Source: Bacteroidota bacterium
GTDB lineage: Bacteria > Bacteroidota > Bacteroidia > Flavobacteriales_D > Crocinitomicaceae
Assembly: GCA_016868915.1 (NCBI GenBank)
Contig: VGFL01000012.1
Coordinates: 1 to 44,807, forward strand
Length of the DNA stretch: 44,807 bases
Reading direction: 5' to 3'
Shown in pieces: positions 33,815-42,375 of the stretch (position 1 is the stretch's first letter; every line of letters starts with the position of its first letter). Below the pieces are notes generated by a model. It saw only the letters and a list, made by a program, of their open reading frames with translations. It was not told where the DNA came from and made no database searches. A program made the translations under genes and the position numbers.

Positions 33815-34528
33815 TTAATCTTTGGAAATTTCGTCTATGGAAATTTGATTAATTAAGCTTTCTAATATGCCATCAATTCGCTTTCTTTCTTTTTCCCAAG
33901 TATTTTTAAAATTGTTCGAATTAATGGAAAATATAGCTACACCATTTTCTAATTCATAAAAGCCTGCTAGTGCAATTGTTCCATTTAAGGTACCTGTTTT
34001 TGCATAGATTTTTCCTTGATGATTTAGTAGCCGTTTTTGCAATGTTCCTGGTCTGCCAGGTTGCGCCATTAATGTTTTAAAAATGTTATAAAACTTATCA
34101 GTATAGATTTTTTCTAGTAAGCTCACCTGCAAATCACAAGTTGTCCGATTATTTTTATTTAATCCTGATCCATCGAAAATGATAAAGTTCTCATCAGTAA
34201 TTCCTTGAATTTGATTTTCAATAAGGTAGTTTTTTAACACCCCAGTGCCACCCGAAAGTATAAATAAACTGTCGGCCTTGTCATTATCACTTTTCATTAG
34301 AATAGTTCGGATACACTCATCTGTTGTATATCCTTGATTAAAACTCATCCATGAAACAAATAATTTCAATGTTGAGGCTGGCGCTAAAGGTAAATCTGAA
34401 AATTGTTTAGAAACAACTCTTGATGAATCATTATAAGGGAAATACTTCATTAAATAAGCTGTGGTTTGTGCAATGCCAACTTTTAAAAAAAGTGTAACAA
34501 ACAAAAAAATATAAACTAAACCCTTCAT
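33815..34528 (-). CDS. Compact D-alanyl-D-alanine carboxypeptidase/endopeptidase (S13, PBP4/DacB-like)
   Basis: The 237-aa protein has a signal peptide (residues 1-20) and all three penicillin-binding motifs: SxxK as STLK (52-55), SxN as SDN (80-82) and KTG (177-179). DGSGLNKNNRTT near 119-130 is the PBP4-specific loop. PBP4/DacB is normally about 450-480 aa; in E. coli PBP4, S and SDN are separated by about 240 residues of inserted domains, here by 25. The protein thus lacks domains II and III. It may trim D-Ala or cleave cross-links in the periplasm; activity is inferred from the intact motifs. The gene stands alone with 100-bp flanks. Confidence 0.88.
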   Translation of the reverse strand: MKGLVYIFLFVTLFLKVGIAQTTAYLMKYFPYNDSSRVVSKQFSDLPLAPASTLKLFVSWMSFNQGYTTDECIRTILMKSDNDKADSLFILSGGTGVLKNYLIENQIQGITDENFIIFDGSGLNKNNRTTCDLQVSLLEKIYTDKFYNIFKTLMAQPGRPGTLQKRLLNHQGKIYAKTGTLNGTIALAGFYELENGVAIFSINSNNFKNTWEKERKRIDGILESLINQISIDEISKD

Positions 34529-34630
34529 TTAAACTTTTCATTTAGAAAATAAAAGTAACAATCAATTAAAATGCTTTTTCGAGAACTAATTCTAGTTTCA
34601 AACAGGTAATTTTTGAAAAAAATATTATAC

Positions 34631-35797
34631 TTATTTTTTTCTCAAAACTCGTGGTAAAATCCAAGCACCAATAAATAGATATGGAAAATAAGATATCAAG
34701 CGCCAAATAATGGCCATACCTGCTAATAAAACCGTTGACCCCGAAAAAGATACAAGTAGTTCACCAAATGCATACTCAGCAACGCCACTTGCACCGGGAG
34801 TTGGGCTTACCAACATAAATAACCACAAAACGAATTGTTTGCCAAGAATTAATACGTGATCGTACAAACTCAAATCTAAAAATGCTTGAAGTATGGCATT
34901 TATAACTAGGTACCGAGAAATCCAACTACCACAAGTAATTAAAAAAACTTTTATCCAAGCTGTAAAAGTTTCTTTCTTCATTTCTTTTGAAGTTACTATA
35001 ATATCATCCCCTGTTTGAATAGCTTTTGTTTTCCATCTTTTTAAAAAGGGTAAACTAAACAAACCACTGAGTAACCTTTTTGAAAATGAGGGCCATATAA
35101 ATAAGGCCACAAAAAGTAAAAAGGCGGCAATTGCGATAAATGTATATCCCGTCCAAAAAACAACCTGCAACGCTTGAGAACCAAAATATGTGACAGGAAA
35201 TAAATCAGCTGAGGAAATAAAAAAAAATGTAATGGGAATCATCATTACATAGAATAGATTATCCATCATGGTCGATATAAAAACAATCGCAGTTGATCTA
35301 CCGAGTGCAATTTTTTCCTTGTTTAGAATAAACATGGCCACTGCAGCCCCGCCAACAACACCCGGTGAAAGAGAAGATGCAAATTCCCACAACATGATTA
35401 CCGAAAAACTCTTTCTCCAAGTTAATTGCTCATTGGTAAGTAGTCGAATTCGCCACATGTAGAAAAAATCTCGTCCTACCATGAAAAGCAAAGCCATAAA
35501 AATCCAGAAAAAAGTTTTTTCCGTCCAGCATATAGCTAATAAAACATCCGAAAGTGATTCTCTTTTGTAATCTCCCGATTCATCTAATTTAAAATCAATT
35601 GCTTGTGAAAGGTCTACAACTTTATTATGATTACCATCGATCCAACGATGTGTCCCATTCCCGCTTCCAACTTTTACAAAACGTATTTCACTTAAAGAAC
35701 GATAAAGCATAAAAGACGCAACAGATAAACCCAAAAAAATTGCGGTCCATATTTTCCATTTTTGGAATGAAGATTTTATAATATCTTGATTACTCAT
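34631..35797 (-). CDS. UPF0104 family membrane protein (LPG-synthase transmembrane domain, flippase-like)
   Basis: The 388-aa protein has about eight membrane helices. It matches PF03706/UPF0104, the flippase-like transmembrane module of MprF and AglD-type proteins. The best marks are FSVIMLWEFASSLSPGVVGGAAVAMFILNKE near 135-165 and LVSPTPGASGVAEYAFGELL near 325-345 (conserved SPTPGxxGxxE). Helices: 15-35, 85-105, 130-150, 165-190, 200-230, 275-300, 315-335, 350-380. A long periplasmic loop sits between the first two. It has no catalytic aminoacyl-transferase domain. Its start overlaps the Ig lipoprotein stop by 8 bases. Substrate (lipid or isoprenoid) unknown. Confidence 0.87.
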   Translation of the reverse strand: MSNQDIIKSSFQKWKIWTAIFLGLSVASFMLYRSLSEIRFVKVGSGNGTHRWIDGNHNKVVDLSQAIDFKLDESGDYKRESLSDVLLAICWTEKTFFWIFMALLFMVGRDFFYMWRIRLLTNEQLTWRKSFSVIMLWEFASSLSPGVVGGAAVAMFILNKEKIALGRSTAIVFISTMMDNLFYVMMIPITFFFISSADLFPVTYFGSQALQVVFWTGYTFIAIAAFLLFVALFIWPSFSKRLLSGLFSLPFLKRWKTKAIQTGDDIIVTSKEMKKETFTAWIKVFLITCGSWISRYLVINAILQAFLDLSLYDHVLILGKQFVLWLFMLVSPTPGASGVAEYAFGELLVSFSGSTVLLAGMAIIWRLISYFPYLFIGAWILPRVLRKK

Positions 35798-37343
35798 CTT
35801 TGGGAACTAATTCTGTTTTAATGTCCCAATTTGCGCGAACTTTGATCGGAGTTGAAAACCATAGTACATTTTCTGGCTCATTTTTCATATCCGTATCCCA
35901 ACCATCCCATCGATTGTTTTGATTTTTATCACGAATAACCCGAAAGGTATATTCAGCTGGAACAAGTTCTGAAAAATCAATTGTCTGATTCAATTCTCGT
36001 CTTTTGCTTACCAGAATTCTCCCATTAAGTAAAAGTTGAATAATATCGTTCTGATCTAATTTTGAAACATCAACTTTTAAAACACCTAATTCTCGCGACG
36101 TGAAAACAGAGATAGCCGTTTTCAAACGATCAGATTTTAAATTTGTCTTTCCTGTTATTGCCTCCTTTAAAAATAAAATTTCCAATTCCTTAGCAGAATT
36201 TTTTTCAAATTTTAATAGTAATTGATTCCCTTTGACATCAATTGATTCAATTTTAATCGTGTCTTTTGAAGACTTGTCAATACAACTAATTTTCTTGTCA
36301 TCAATCACAGATATAAAATCAGTTAATTCAAAAGAAATGAAAGAATCAGGAGTGATCCAATTGGTAGTTGCTTTTATTTTTATCGAAGTGATTTCATTTC
36401 CTGATGTTTCCAATCTTGCTGAATCAAGAATGAGCGAATTTTGTTTTACATATAGTTTATTGGATGAATTTGTTTTCGTATTGTAGGCCAAAATTAAACT
36501 ATCATTTCCTTTCAATTCAATATCAGTTTCAGGGAGAATAGTATTTTCAGTAAAGAAAAACTTAAGGTCATTTTCTTTTTTATTCAGACCCACACCAATT
36601 AGTCCTGGTTCAACAACAACGGCATTTCGAAAGATTCGTTTGAATTCGGGCTGAGCCAATCTTAACGGAATAGTATCGATGATACTATCAGACAATTCAA
36701 GAACTTCTTTTCGGAATGCCACTCTCTCCATTGAATCGTATTTTCCATTTAAATTTTTATCCTCCCAACTTTTTACATTATATGAACCTGATTTAACATA
36801 AGAAAATCTTACCCAACCCTGCTCGTTTGTCTTTTGCAAATATTTTGGATCTCCATCAAGCGGATCAAACAATCCAACGAATATTTTTTTGAGTGGTTGT
36901 CCGTCGAAGGCATCTACTATTTTGGTTTGAAAATAAGCGGAGTCTAGTGAAGGTCCGGTTGAAAAAACAAGGACCATTAAGGAATCGTTTCCTTCATTTA
37001 TATCTTTGACCGTTGAATTTAATATAAGTTGGTAGGTTGTATTGGATTGTAACGTATCCAAAAATTCAATTTGTAATTTCTTCGCAGAGGAACTTATTTT
37101 TATTCGTGTGTGATTAGGAGTTATTGAAACTGTATTTTGAGGATTATTTAATGTAAAATACTCATCGAAAGTCAATTCAATCTTATTTTCTTTGAAATTT
37201 ACTGCCCCGTTCTCCACAGATGACTTTACCATCCTTGGAGGAATTTCGTCCTTCTTGCCACCATCAATGATTCCAACTTGAGCGCAAGATGAAACAAGAC
37301 CTAAAAAAAGCCCGATTATAAAATAGCTCCTAACCAAGCGCAT
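35790..37343 (-). CDS. SbsA-type Ig-like domain lipoprotein
   Basis: The 517-aa protein has a lipoprotein signal (residues 1-20, LGLVSSCAQ). A Bacteroidetes-specific start follows: IDGGKKDEIPPRMVKSSVENGAVNFKENKIELTFDEYF, the Big_5 (PF13205) Ig-like domain near residues 30-135. Further beta-rich domains follow, one of them carboxypeptidase-regulatory-like (PLKKIFVGLFDPLDGDPKYLQKTNEQGWVRFSYVKSGSYNV near 155-195). Its ATG lies inside the fRMsr gene (28-base overlap). This lipoprotein family is conserved in Bacteroidetes but uncharacterised; the UPF0104 protein follows directly, so a joint envelope function is likely. Confidence 0.88.
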   Translation of the reverse strand: MRLVRSYFIIGLFLGLVSSCAQVGIIDGGKKDEIPPRMVKSSVENGAVNFKENKIELTFDEYFTLNNPQNTVSITPNHTRIKISSSAKKLQIEFLDTLQSNTTYQLILNSTVKDINEGNDSLMVLVFSTGPSLDSAYFQTKIVDAFDGQPLKKIFVGLFDPLDGDPKYLQKTNEQGWVRFSYVKSGSYNVKSWEDKNLNGKYDSMERVAFRKEVLELSDSIIDTIPLRLAQPEFKRIFRNAVVVEPGLIGVGLNKKENDLKFFFTENTILPETDIELKGNDSLILAYNTKTNSSNKLYVKQNSLILDSARLETSGNEITSIKIKATTNWITPDSFISFELTDFISVIDDKKISCIDKSSKDTIKIESIDVKGNQLLLKFEKNSAKELEILFLKEAITGKTNLKSDRLKTAISVFTSRELGVLKVDVSKLDQNDIIQLLLNGRILVSKRRELNQTIDFSELVPAEYTFRVIRDKNQNNRWDGWDTDMKNEPENVLWFSTPIKVRANWDIKTELVPKDE

Positions 37344-37795
37344 AATTCTTCTAAATATTTTTGATCAATCTCGTCAAAATCATTGAGCTTGTCGCTATCC
37401 ACATCTAAAACTCCAACTACTGTATTTTCTTTATGAATTGTCACCACAATTTCACTTTTAGATTGTGAGCTGCAAGCTATGTGACCGGGAAATTCATCTA
37501 CATTTGGTACTAGGATGGTTTCATTGTTTTTCCATGCTGTTCCGCAAACTCCTTTTCCGAAAGCAATTCGCGAACATGCAACAGGACCTTGGAATGGACC
37601 AAGTACCAATTCCTCATTTTCAACCAAGTAAAATCCCACCCAGAAAAAACCGAAGAATCCTTTCAATCCTGCAGTTACATTTGCCAAATTTGCAATTCTA
37701 TTTGTTTCATTCCCCACTAAATATTTTAGCTGAGTAAGAAGTTCTTCGTATTGTTCAGACTTCGTTGTTCCGTTTTTGATTAATGTTTCTGCCAT
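37316..37795 (-). CDS. Free methionine-(R)-sulfoxide reductase (fRMsr, GAF domain)
   Basis: The 159-aa single-GAF protein matches fRMsr: WVGFYLVENEELVLGPFQGPVACSRIAFGKGVCG near residues 51-85, then PNVDEFPGHIACSSQSKSEIVV near 97-120. Three Cys of the catalytic redox set are in place: PVAC, GVCG and HIAC (corresponding to E. coli Cys84, Cys94, Cys118 by family knowledge). It reduces free Met-(R)-sulfoxide through thioredoxin in the cytosol. Its gene overlaps the downstream Ig lipoprotein by 28 bases and ends close after FkbM upstream. The role in oxidative stress is inferred from the family. Confidence 0.93.
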   Translation of the reverse strand: MAETLIKNGTTKSEQYEELLTQLKYLVGNETNRIANLANVTAGLKGFFGFFWVGFYLVENEELVLGPFQGPVACSRIAFGKGVCGTAWKNNETILVPNVDEFPGHIACSSQSKSEIVVTIHKENTVVGVLDVDSDKLNDFDEIDQKYLEELCAWLGAIL

Positions 37796-37796
37796 A

Positions 37797-38555
37797 TCAA
37801 ATCCAGGTTAGAAATTCAGATTCTCGCTCATTCGGAACAAAGAAATAATCACCTTCTTCTCTTTGATTGCCTACTTCCTTTATAAATTGATAATTGGCAA
37901 TGCCATATTGTTGGTAACTGTTTCTGGAAAAAAGATTTAGTATTTCTTCCCTGTTTTCAATACTAATTTCAAGTTGAATAAATGGTTTAAATTTTTGAAT
38001 AATGGGTTCTATTTCTTTAAAAACTACTCCCTCAAATCCCTCAATATCACATTTAATGTAATCTAGTTTGGTCAAATCTTTTAATAATTCTGATCCTCGA
38101 ACAATTGCCACTTCTTGGTTGTCGTATTTTTGTAATTCAGCGTCATTCTTCGCAATATGAGGAAGGCCGGTTCGAATCATTCCGTTATCCGATGGCAAAA
38201 CCATGACTGTTTTTCCTTCTTCCATGCCAAGTGCAACATTATACGTTTTAACGTGACTAAATTTAGATAAAAAACCGGTTAATACCTCGTAAAAAAGCGG
38301 AATTGGTTCAATGGAAATCACTTTGCCATGAGGTGTAAGTCGCGCAAAATTTTTAGAAAAATAACCGAGATTCGCACCAATATCCACTACAACAAAATCC
38401 GGTTGAATTACTTTTTTAATCACATAATGGTATTTGAAAGCTTGTTTTCCCTTCAATAGATTTAAGTCATACATCCAATAAAACACAATGTGCAGCAACT
38501 TCAAGTAGTTTTTTGGACTAAGGATTCGGTAGAGAAGTCGCTTTGCAAAATTCAT
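37797..38555 (-). CDS. FkbM family SAM-dependent methyltransferase
   Basis: The 252-aa protein has the Rossmann SAM motif VVDIGANLGYFSKNFARL near 50-67, with an acidic second motif (VISIEPIPLFYEVL) near 75-88. The conserved FkbM block LDYIKCDIEGFEGVVFKEIEP lies near 160-180, followed by a C-terminal LEIS. These match the FkbM domain (PF05050). FkbM proteins are O-methyltransferases in polyketide or polysaccharide modification. The gene precedes the fRMsr gene (gap 1) and begins the fRMsr/Ig-lipoprotein/UPF0104 unit. The acceptor is unknown. Confidence 0.88.
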   Translation of the reverse strand: MNFAKRLLYRILSPKNYLKLLHIVFYWMYDLNLLKGKQAFKYHYVIKKVIQPDFVVVDIGANLGYFSKNFARLTPHGKVISIEPIPLFYEVLTGFLSKFSHVKTYNVALGMEEGKTVMVLPSDNGMIRTGLPHIAKNDAELQKYDNQEVAIVRGSELLKDLTKLDYIKCDIEGFEGVVFKEIEPIIQKFKPFIQLEISIENREEILNLFSRNSYQQYGIANYQFIKEVGNQREEGDYFFVPNERESEFLTWI

Positions 38556-38619
38556 GTGTAATTTTGAGAAACGAAGTTACGATTTTTGGTAGAATTTAGG
38601 TTTTATTTTAACCGCAAGT

Positions 38620-38967
38620 TTATTTTATTTGAAGTTCGATAGATGGATCCCAAAAGATTTTTTGAAAATGTAAAATTTGATCATTTTTCACCTGAATACC
38701 TTCTTTTACCAATCGTTCTTCCATTTCGGTGGGAGATGAAAAATGCATCTTGCCGGTAAGTAATCCATTTCTATTTACAACACGATGTGCGGGAATTTCT
38801 GGTTGAGTGTGACAGGCATTCATTGCCCAGCCTACCATTCTCGATGATTTTTTAGTTCCTAATGCTTGAGCAATTGCCCCATACGAAGTAACGCGGCCAA
38901 AAGGAATTTCCTTTACAATGGCATAAACCTGTTCAAAAAAGTCAAGATGAGTAGCTTGAGTATTCAT
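38620..38967 (-). CDS. Alkyltransferase-like protein (ATL; MGMT family without the catalytic Cys)
   Basis: The protein is a short MGMT C-terminal domain (115 aa from the ATG at 38967; the track starts at an upstream TTG). [24 protein letters not shown] and [13 protein letters not shown] carry the DNA-binding helix and Arg finger. The active site motif is PAHRV instead of PCHRV, so the alkyl-accepting Cys is replaced by Ala. ATL proteins bind O6-alkylguanine and hand it to nucleotide excision repair, without removing it. A -7 box TACTTTTG (38971-38978) lies 4 bases upstream of this ATG. The enzyme cannot repair by alkyl transfer if read correctly. Confidence 0.9.
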   Translation of the reverse strand: MNTQATHLDFFEQVYAIVKEIPFGRVTSYGAIAQALGTKKSSRMVGWAMNACHTQPEIPAHRVVNRNGLLTGKMHFSSPTEMEERLVKEGIQVKNDQILHFQKIFWDPSIELQIK

Positions 38968-39075
38968 TTGCAAAAGTAATTCTGCATAAATATAAATTGA
39001 ATTTTAAAGAGGATAATATTGTTTTCAATTTTCAAGTTAAATTCCCAAAAAATGCAATCCCAATTCTTTTTCAAT

Positions 39076-39083
39076 TAAATTTG
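39076..39083 (+). promoter_or_regulatory. Candidate -7 element for the carboxylase gene
   Basis: TAAATTTG fully matches TAnnTTTG and lies 18 bases upstream of the ATG at 39102. It falls inside the N-terminal extension of the track ORF, which argues against the upstream start. No good -33 is seen. Confidence 0.4.
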
Positions 39084-39101
39084 TCAATCAACGGAAAATT
39101 C

Positions 39102-40643
39102 ATGAATAAAAACGACATATTAATTCAGAAAAGAGAGGAAGCAAAGAAAGGCGGTGGACAGGCTCGAATTGATAAGCAACATAAGCAGGGGAAATTGACT
39201 GCTCGAGAGCGTATTGAAGTTTTGCTCGACGAAAATTCTTTTCAAGAAATTGGTGCTTTTGTTTCACACAGATCTCGTGATTTTGGATTGGACAAACAGA
39301 ATTTTCCGGGAGATGGTGTCGTAACGGGTTACGGAACTATTCATGGAAGATTAGTTTATGTTTTTTCTCAAGATTTTACGGTTCTAGGAGGATCACTATC
39401 TGAAAGTCACGCTTTGAAAATTTGTAAAATAATGGACATGGCTATGATCAATGGGGCTCCAGTAATTGGTTTGAACGATTCAGGAGGTGCTAGAATTCAA
39501 GAAGGAGTTGTTTCTTTGGCGGGATATGCAGATATTTTTTACCGCAATACCAGAGCTTCTGGGGTAATTCCCCAAATCTCTGTGGTGATGGGGCCTTGTG
39601 CCGGTGGTGCCGTATACTCACCTGCGCTGACGGATTTTATATTCATGGTTGAGGATACTTCGTATATGTTTGTTACTGGACCAAATGTGGTGAAAACCGT
39701 GACGCATGAGGAAGTTACCTCAGAAGATTTGGGAGGCGCAAGAGCACATGCTGAAAAATCAGGAGTAAACCATTTTACGGCACCAAATGACGTTGCTTGC
39801 TTGAAGCAAGTTAGAGATGTATTAACCTACATGCCACAGAATTATTCAGAAAAAGCGCCAACAGTTTCAACTTCAGCGTTTAGTGAAAAAAAGAATGATT
39901 TTATCAAGGCAATTTTACCCGATAATTCCAATTTGCCTTACGATATACGCAAAGTAATAGATTGTGTAATTGACGATGATACGTTTAGAGAGGTTCAGGC
40001 AGATTTTGCCAAAAACATTGTCGTTGGATTTGCTCGTTTGGATGGCAGAACCATTGGGATTGTTGCCAATCAACCGGCGAGTATGGCAGGTGTTCTAGAT
40101 ATAGATGCTTCGCGTAAAGGAGCTCGTTTTGTTCGTTTTTGTGATTCTTTCAATATTCCACTTCTCGTATTTGAGGATGTTCCTGGATTTTTACCTGGAA
40201 CAGATCAAGAATGGCGAGGAATCATAACGCACGGAGCGAAGCTGCTTTATGCCTTTTCGGAAGCAACAGTGCCAAGAATTACGGTGATTACTCGCAAGGC
40301 TTATGGTGGTGCGTTCGACGTAATGAACTCTAAAAATATTGGAGCAGATTTAAATTTTGCGTGGCCAACTGCTGAAATTGCAGTAATGGGTGCTAAAGGA
40401 GCAGCAGAAATTATCTTTAAACGAGAAATTGCGGAAGCTAAGAACTCAGAAGCAAAATGGTTGGAGAAAGAAGCGGAATATGCCAATTTATTTTCCAATC
40501 CTTACCGTGCTGCAGAAAGAGGTTTTGTGGATGAGGTAATTCTGCCTGAAGAGACGAGACAGCGTGTCATTCATGGATTCAAAATGCTTGAAAATAAATC
40601 GGAAGAATTGCCTCGTAAGAAGCACGGGAATATTCCGTTGTAG
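39102..40643 (+). CDS. Acyl-CoA (propionyl-CoA) carboxylase, carboxyltransferase beta subunit
   Basis: The 513-aa subunit transfers carboxyl from biotin to propionyl- or a related acyl-CoA. Marks are [21 protein letters not shown] near 28-48, [38 protein letters not shown] near 70-110, and the two crotonase-fold oxyanion regions with [18 protein letters not shown] and [17 protein letters not shown] (near 127-180) and [16 protein letters not shown]. The track ORF begins 35 codons upstream. I chose ATG at 39102 because the family starts with [18 protein letters not shown] and a promoter-like element lies between. The biotin-carboxylase/BCCP partner subunit is not in the window. The length is typical. 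Confidence 0.93.
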   Translation: MNKNDILIQKREEAKKGGGQARIDKQHKQGKLTARERIEVLLDENSFQEIGAFVSHRSRDFGLDKQNFPGDGVVTGYGTIHGRLVYVFSQDFTVLGGSLSESHALKICKIMDMAMINGAPVIGLNDSGGARIQEGVVSLAGYADIFYRNTRASGVIPQISVVMGPCAGGAVYSPALTDFIFMVEDTSYMFVTGPNVVKTVTHEEVTSEDLGGARAHAEKSGVNHFTAPNDVACLKQVRDVLTYMPQNYSEKAPTVSTSAFSEKKNDFIKAILPDNSNLPYDIRKVIDCVIDDDTFREVQADFAKNIVVGFARLDGRTIGIVANQPASMAGVLDIDASRKGARFVRFCDSFNIPLLVFEDVPGFLPGTDQEWRGIITHGAKLLYAFSEATVPRITVITRKAYGGAFDVMNSKNIGADLNFAWPTAEIAVMGAKGAAEIIFKREIAEAKNSEAKWLEKEAEYANLFSNPYRAAERGFVDEVILPEETRQRVIHGFKMLENKSEELPRKKHGNIPL

Positions 40644-40797
40644 GAAACTGATTTCAAATAATCCATCTGATTTAGGTTGTTATTCATTAATCCGATTCTG
40701 AATTTCCCATTCGTTTCCTAACTATTTAATTGGTTAATTTAAATCATTCTTCAACTTTCTTTATTTGTTTTCACTTAACATAAATTCAAATAGTCAA

Positions 40798-40858
40798 AAG
40801 TTATAGTTATATCTATAAAAATAACTATTTTTTTATTAAGTTATAATTGTATCTATAA
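40798..40858. repeat. Two near-identical 21-bp direct repeats upstream of the AAA ATPase, plus inverted arms
   Basis: AAGTTATAGTTATATCTATAA (40798-40818) and AAGTTATAATTGTATCTATAA (40838-40858) match at 19 of 21 positions and begin exactly 40 bp apart, about four helical turns. Between them ATAGTTAT (40803-40810) and ATAACTAT (40821-40828) form an 8-bp stem with a 10-base loop. Such phased repeats suggest cooperative protein binding at the promoter of the following gene. Confidence 0.6.
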
Positions 40859-40888
40859 TAATGGTATTTTTGTATTAATTATTAAAGT

Positions 40889-42106
40889 ATGATGAAAACA
40901 ATACAAATACCTATAAATATAGTTAGGCGTGATTTTTATATCAATCGCGTAAAGCCATTTATAGGTAAACAAATTATTAAAGCTTTGACTGGCCAACGTC
41001 GTGTCGGTAAAAGTTATTTACTTTTTCAACTTATTGAATATATTAAACACGAAGATGCAAACGCTACGATTTTATATATTAACATGGAGGATTTGGCGTT
41101 TTCAACTATTCAAAATGCCATTGATTTAAGTAACTATGTGCTTTCAAATCAATCAGCGGATGGAAAAACCTATGTTTTTATAGATGAAATACAAGAAGTA
41201 GAAAGTTTTGAGAAAGCACTTCGTTCATTAGTTTTAAACCAAAATTTGGACATTTACTGTACAGGAAGTAATGCTAATCTGCTCTCGGGTGAATTGGCAA
41301 CGGTATTAAGTGGAAGATTTATTGAAATCACTGTTTACAGCCTTTCGTATCCTGAGTTTTTGATGTTCCACAAAGTTAAAGATACATTAGAGTCCCTTGA
41401 AATGTATATTAAATGGGGTGGTTTACCTTATTTGATGCATTTACCCAAAAGAGATGAGATTATTTATGAATATTTAAAAAACATATATTCAACAATTATT
41501 TATCGCGATATTGTTCAACGGTTTGCGTTGCGTAATGTCCGTTTTTTGGAACAATTAATACTTTTTTTGGCTGATAATACGGGAAGCTTATTTTCAGCAA
41601 AGAAAATAAGTGATTTCTTAAAGTCACAACGAATCAATATTGCACCTAATCAAGTTCAGGTTTACTTGAGTCATCTTGAAAGTGCCTTTATAATTCATCG
41701 AGTGGAACGATTTGATATTGCAGGAAAACGCATTTTTGAGGTTGGCGACAAGTATTATTTTGAAAATTTAGGGATACGTAATGCAATTTGGGGTTATCGA
41801 TTGGAAGATCGAGCAAAACTTGTAGAAAATAGTGTTTACAATCATTTGATTTTTAAAGGATACAAGGTAAAAGTTGGAGTAATTCCAATTGGAGAAATTG
41901 ATTTTGTGTGCGAACGTCAAGGAGAAAAATTATATGTTCAAGTGGCATTAACAATCAACGAAAAACAAACTATCGAACGAGAATTCGGCAACTTACTAAA
42001 AATCAAAGACAATCACCCAAAAATAGTGGTTACACTCGACGCATTCTCTGGGAATTCTTATCATGGAATCCAACATGTAACGCTTCAACAATTTTTAATG
42101 CAATAA
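40889..42106 (+). CDS. AAA ATPase with DUF4143 and nuclease-fold C-terminal region
   Basis: The 405-aa protein is an ATP-binding protein of the AAA_14/DUF4143 type. Walker A is GQRRVGKSYLL (near residue 35-45), Walker B YVFIDEIQEV (near 93-102), and a sensor-like YCTGSNANLLSGELATVLSGRFIEI follows near 128-152. The DUF4143 part (about 160-340) includes WGGLPYLMHLPKRDEIIYEYL and a winged-helix-like segment. The C-terminus GEIDFVCERQGEKLYVQVAL resembles a PD-(D/E)xK fold, with VQVA in place of the usual E-x-K, so nuclease activity is doubtful. Family function is unknown; members are abundant and scattered, suggesting horizontal spread. It is preceded by phased repeats and followed by a hairpin-rich block. 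Confidence 0.9.
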   Translation: MMKTIQIPINIVRRDFYINRVKPFIGKQIIKALTGQRRVGKSYLLFQLIEYIKHEDANATILYINMEDLAFSTIQNAIDLSNYVLSNQSADGKTYVFIDEIQEVESFEKALRSLVLNQNLDIYCTGSNANLLSGELATVLSGRFIEITVYSLSYPEFLMFHKVKDTLESLEMYIKWGGLPYLMHLPKRDEIIYEYLKNIYSTIIYRDIVQRFALRNVRFLEQLILFLADNTGSLFSAKKISDFLKSQRINIAPNQVQVYLSHLESAFIIHRVERFDIAGKRIFEVGDKYYFENLGIRNAIWGYRLEDRAKLVENSVYNHLIFKGYKVKVGVIPIGEIDFVCERQGEKLYVQVALTINEKQTIEREFGNLLKIKDNHPKIVVTLDAFSGNSYHGIQHVTLQQFLMQ

Positions 42107-42122
42107 TTTTTTGAAATTGTTA

Positions 42123-42319
42123 AATCGTTGAAACGATTGGTGAATCAGGGTTATCGCCTCCTAGCCTTGGGTTTCCACCTATACATTCGTTTCGGTCGAT
42201 GAATAAACCCGAGACTAGGTGGACAACCACACATTCCGCAAACCATTTTATTGCCTGTCTGCCGGACAGGCAGGGTTTACCTACATCTCCTTTGCTTCGC
42301 TGAAGCTACGCGAAAGCAA
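42123..42319. repeat. Candidate dispersed intergenic repeat with multiple hairpins
   Basis: The block holds at least four inverted repeats: 42123-42138 (AATCGTT-GA-AACGATT); 42160-42174 with 42205-42219 (CCTAGCCTTGGGTTT against AAACCCGAGACTAGG, one mismatch and one wobble); 42252-42272 (8-bp stem, 5-base loop); and 42292-42300 with 42310-42319 (one bulge). CCACCTA at 42175-42181 can alternatively pair with TAGGTGG (42216-42222). Similar motifs (GCCTGTC..GACAGGC, TTCGCTGAAGCTACG) look familiar from Bacteroidetes intergenic repeats, but that is memory, not search. Confidence 0.5.
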
Positions 42320-42331
42320 GAAAAACAAAAA

Positions 42332-42355
42332 AAAACACCCCGAATGAGGTGTTTT
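42332..42355 (-). terminator. Terminator, distal of a tandem pair
   Basis: AAAACACC and GGTGTTTT form a perfect 8-bp stem with an 8-base loop; on the minus strand a run of T (42327-42335, partly in the stem) follows. It lies 68 bases past the lipoprotein stop and could also act weakly for the ATPase on the plus strand. Confidence 0.75.
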
Positions 42356-42375
42356 CAAATAAATTAGGGCAAAAA

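Noticed and set aside
41908-42114. 68-aa plus-strand ORF at the end of the ATPase
   Set aside because: Lies in another frame of the ATPase with no independent start signal or domain.
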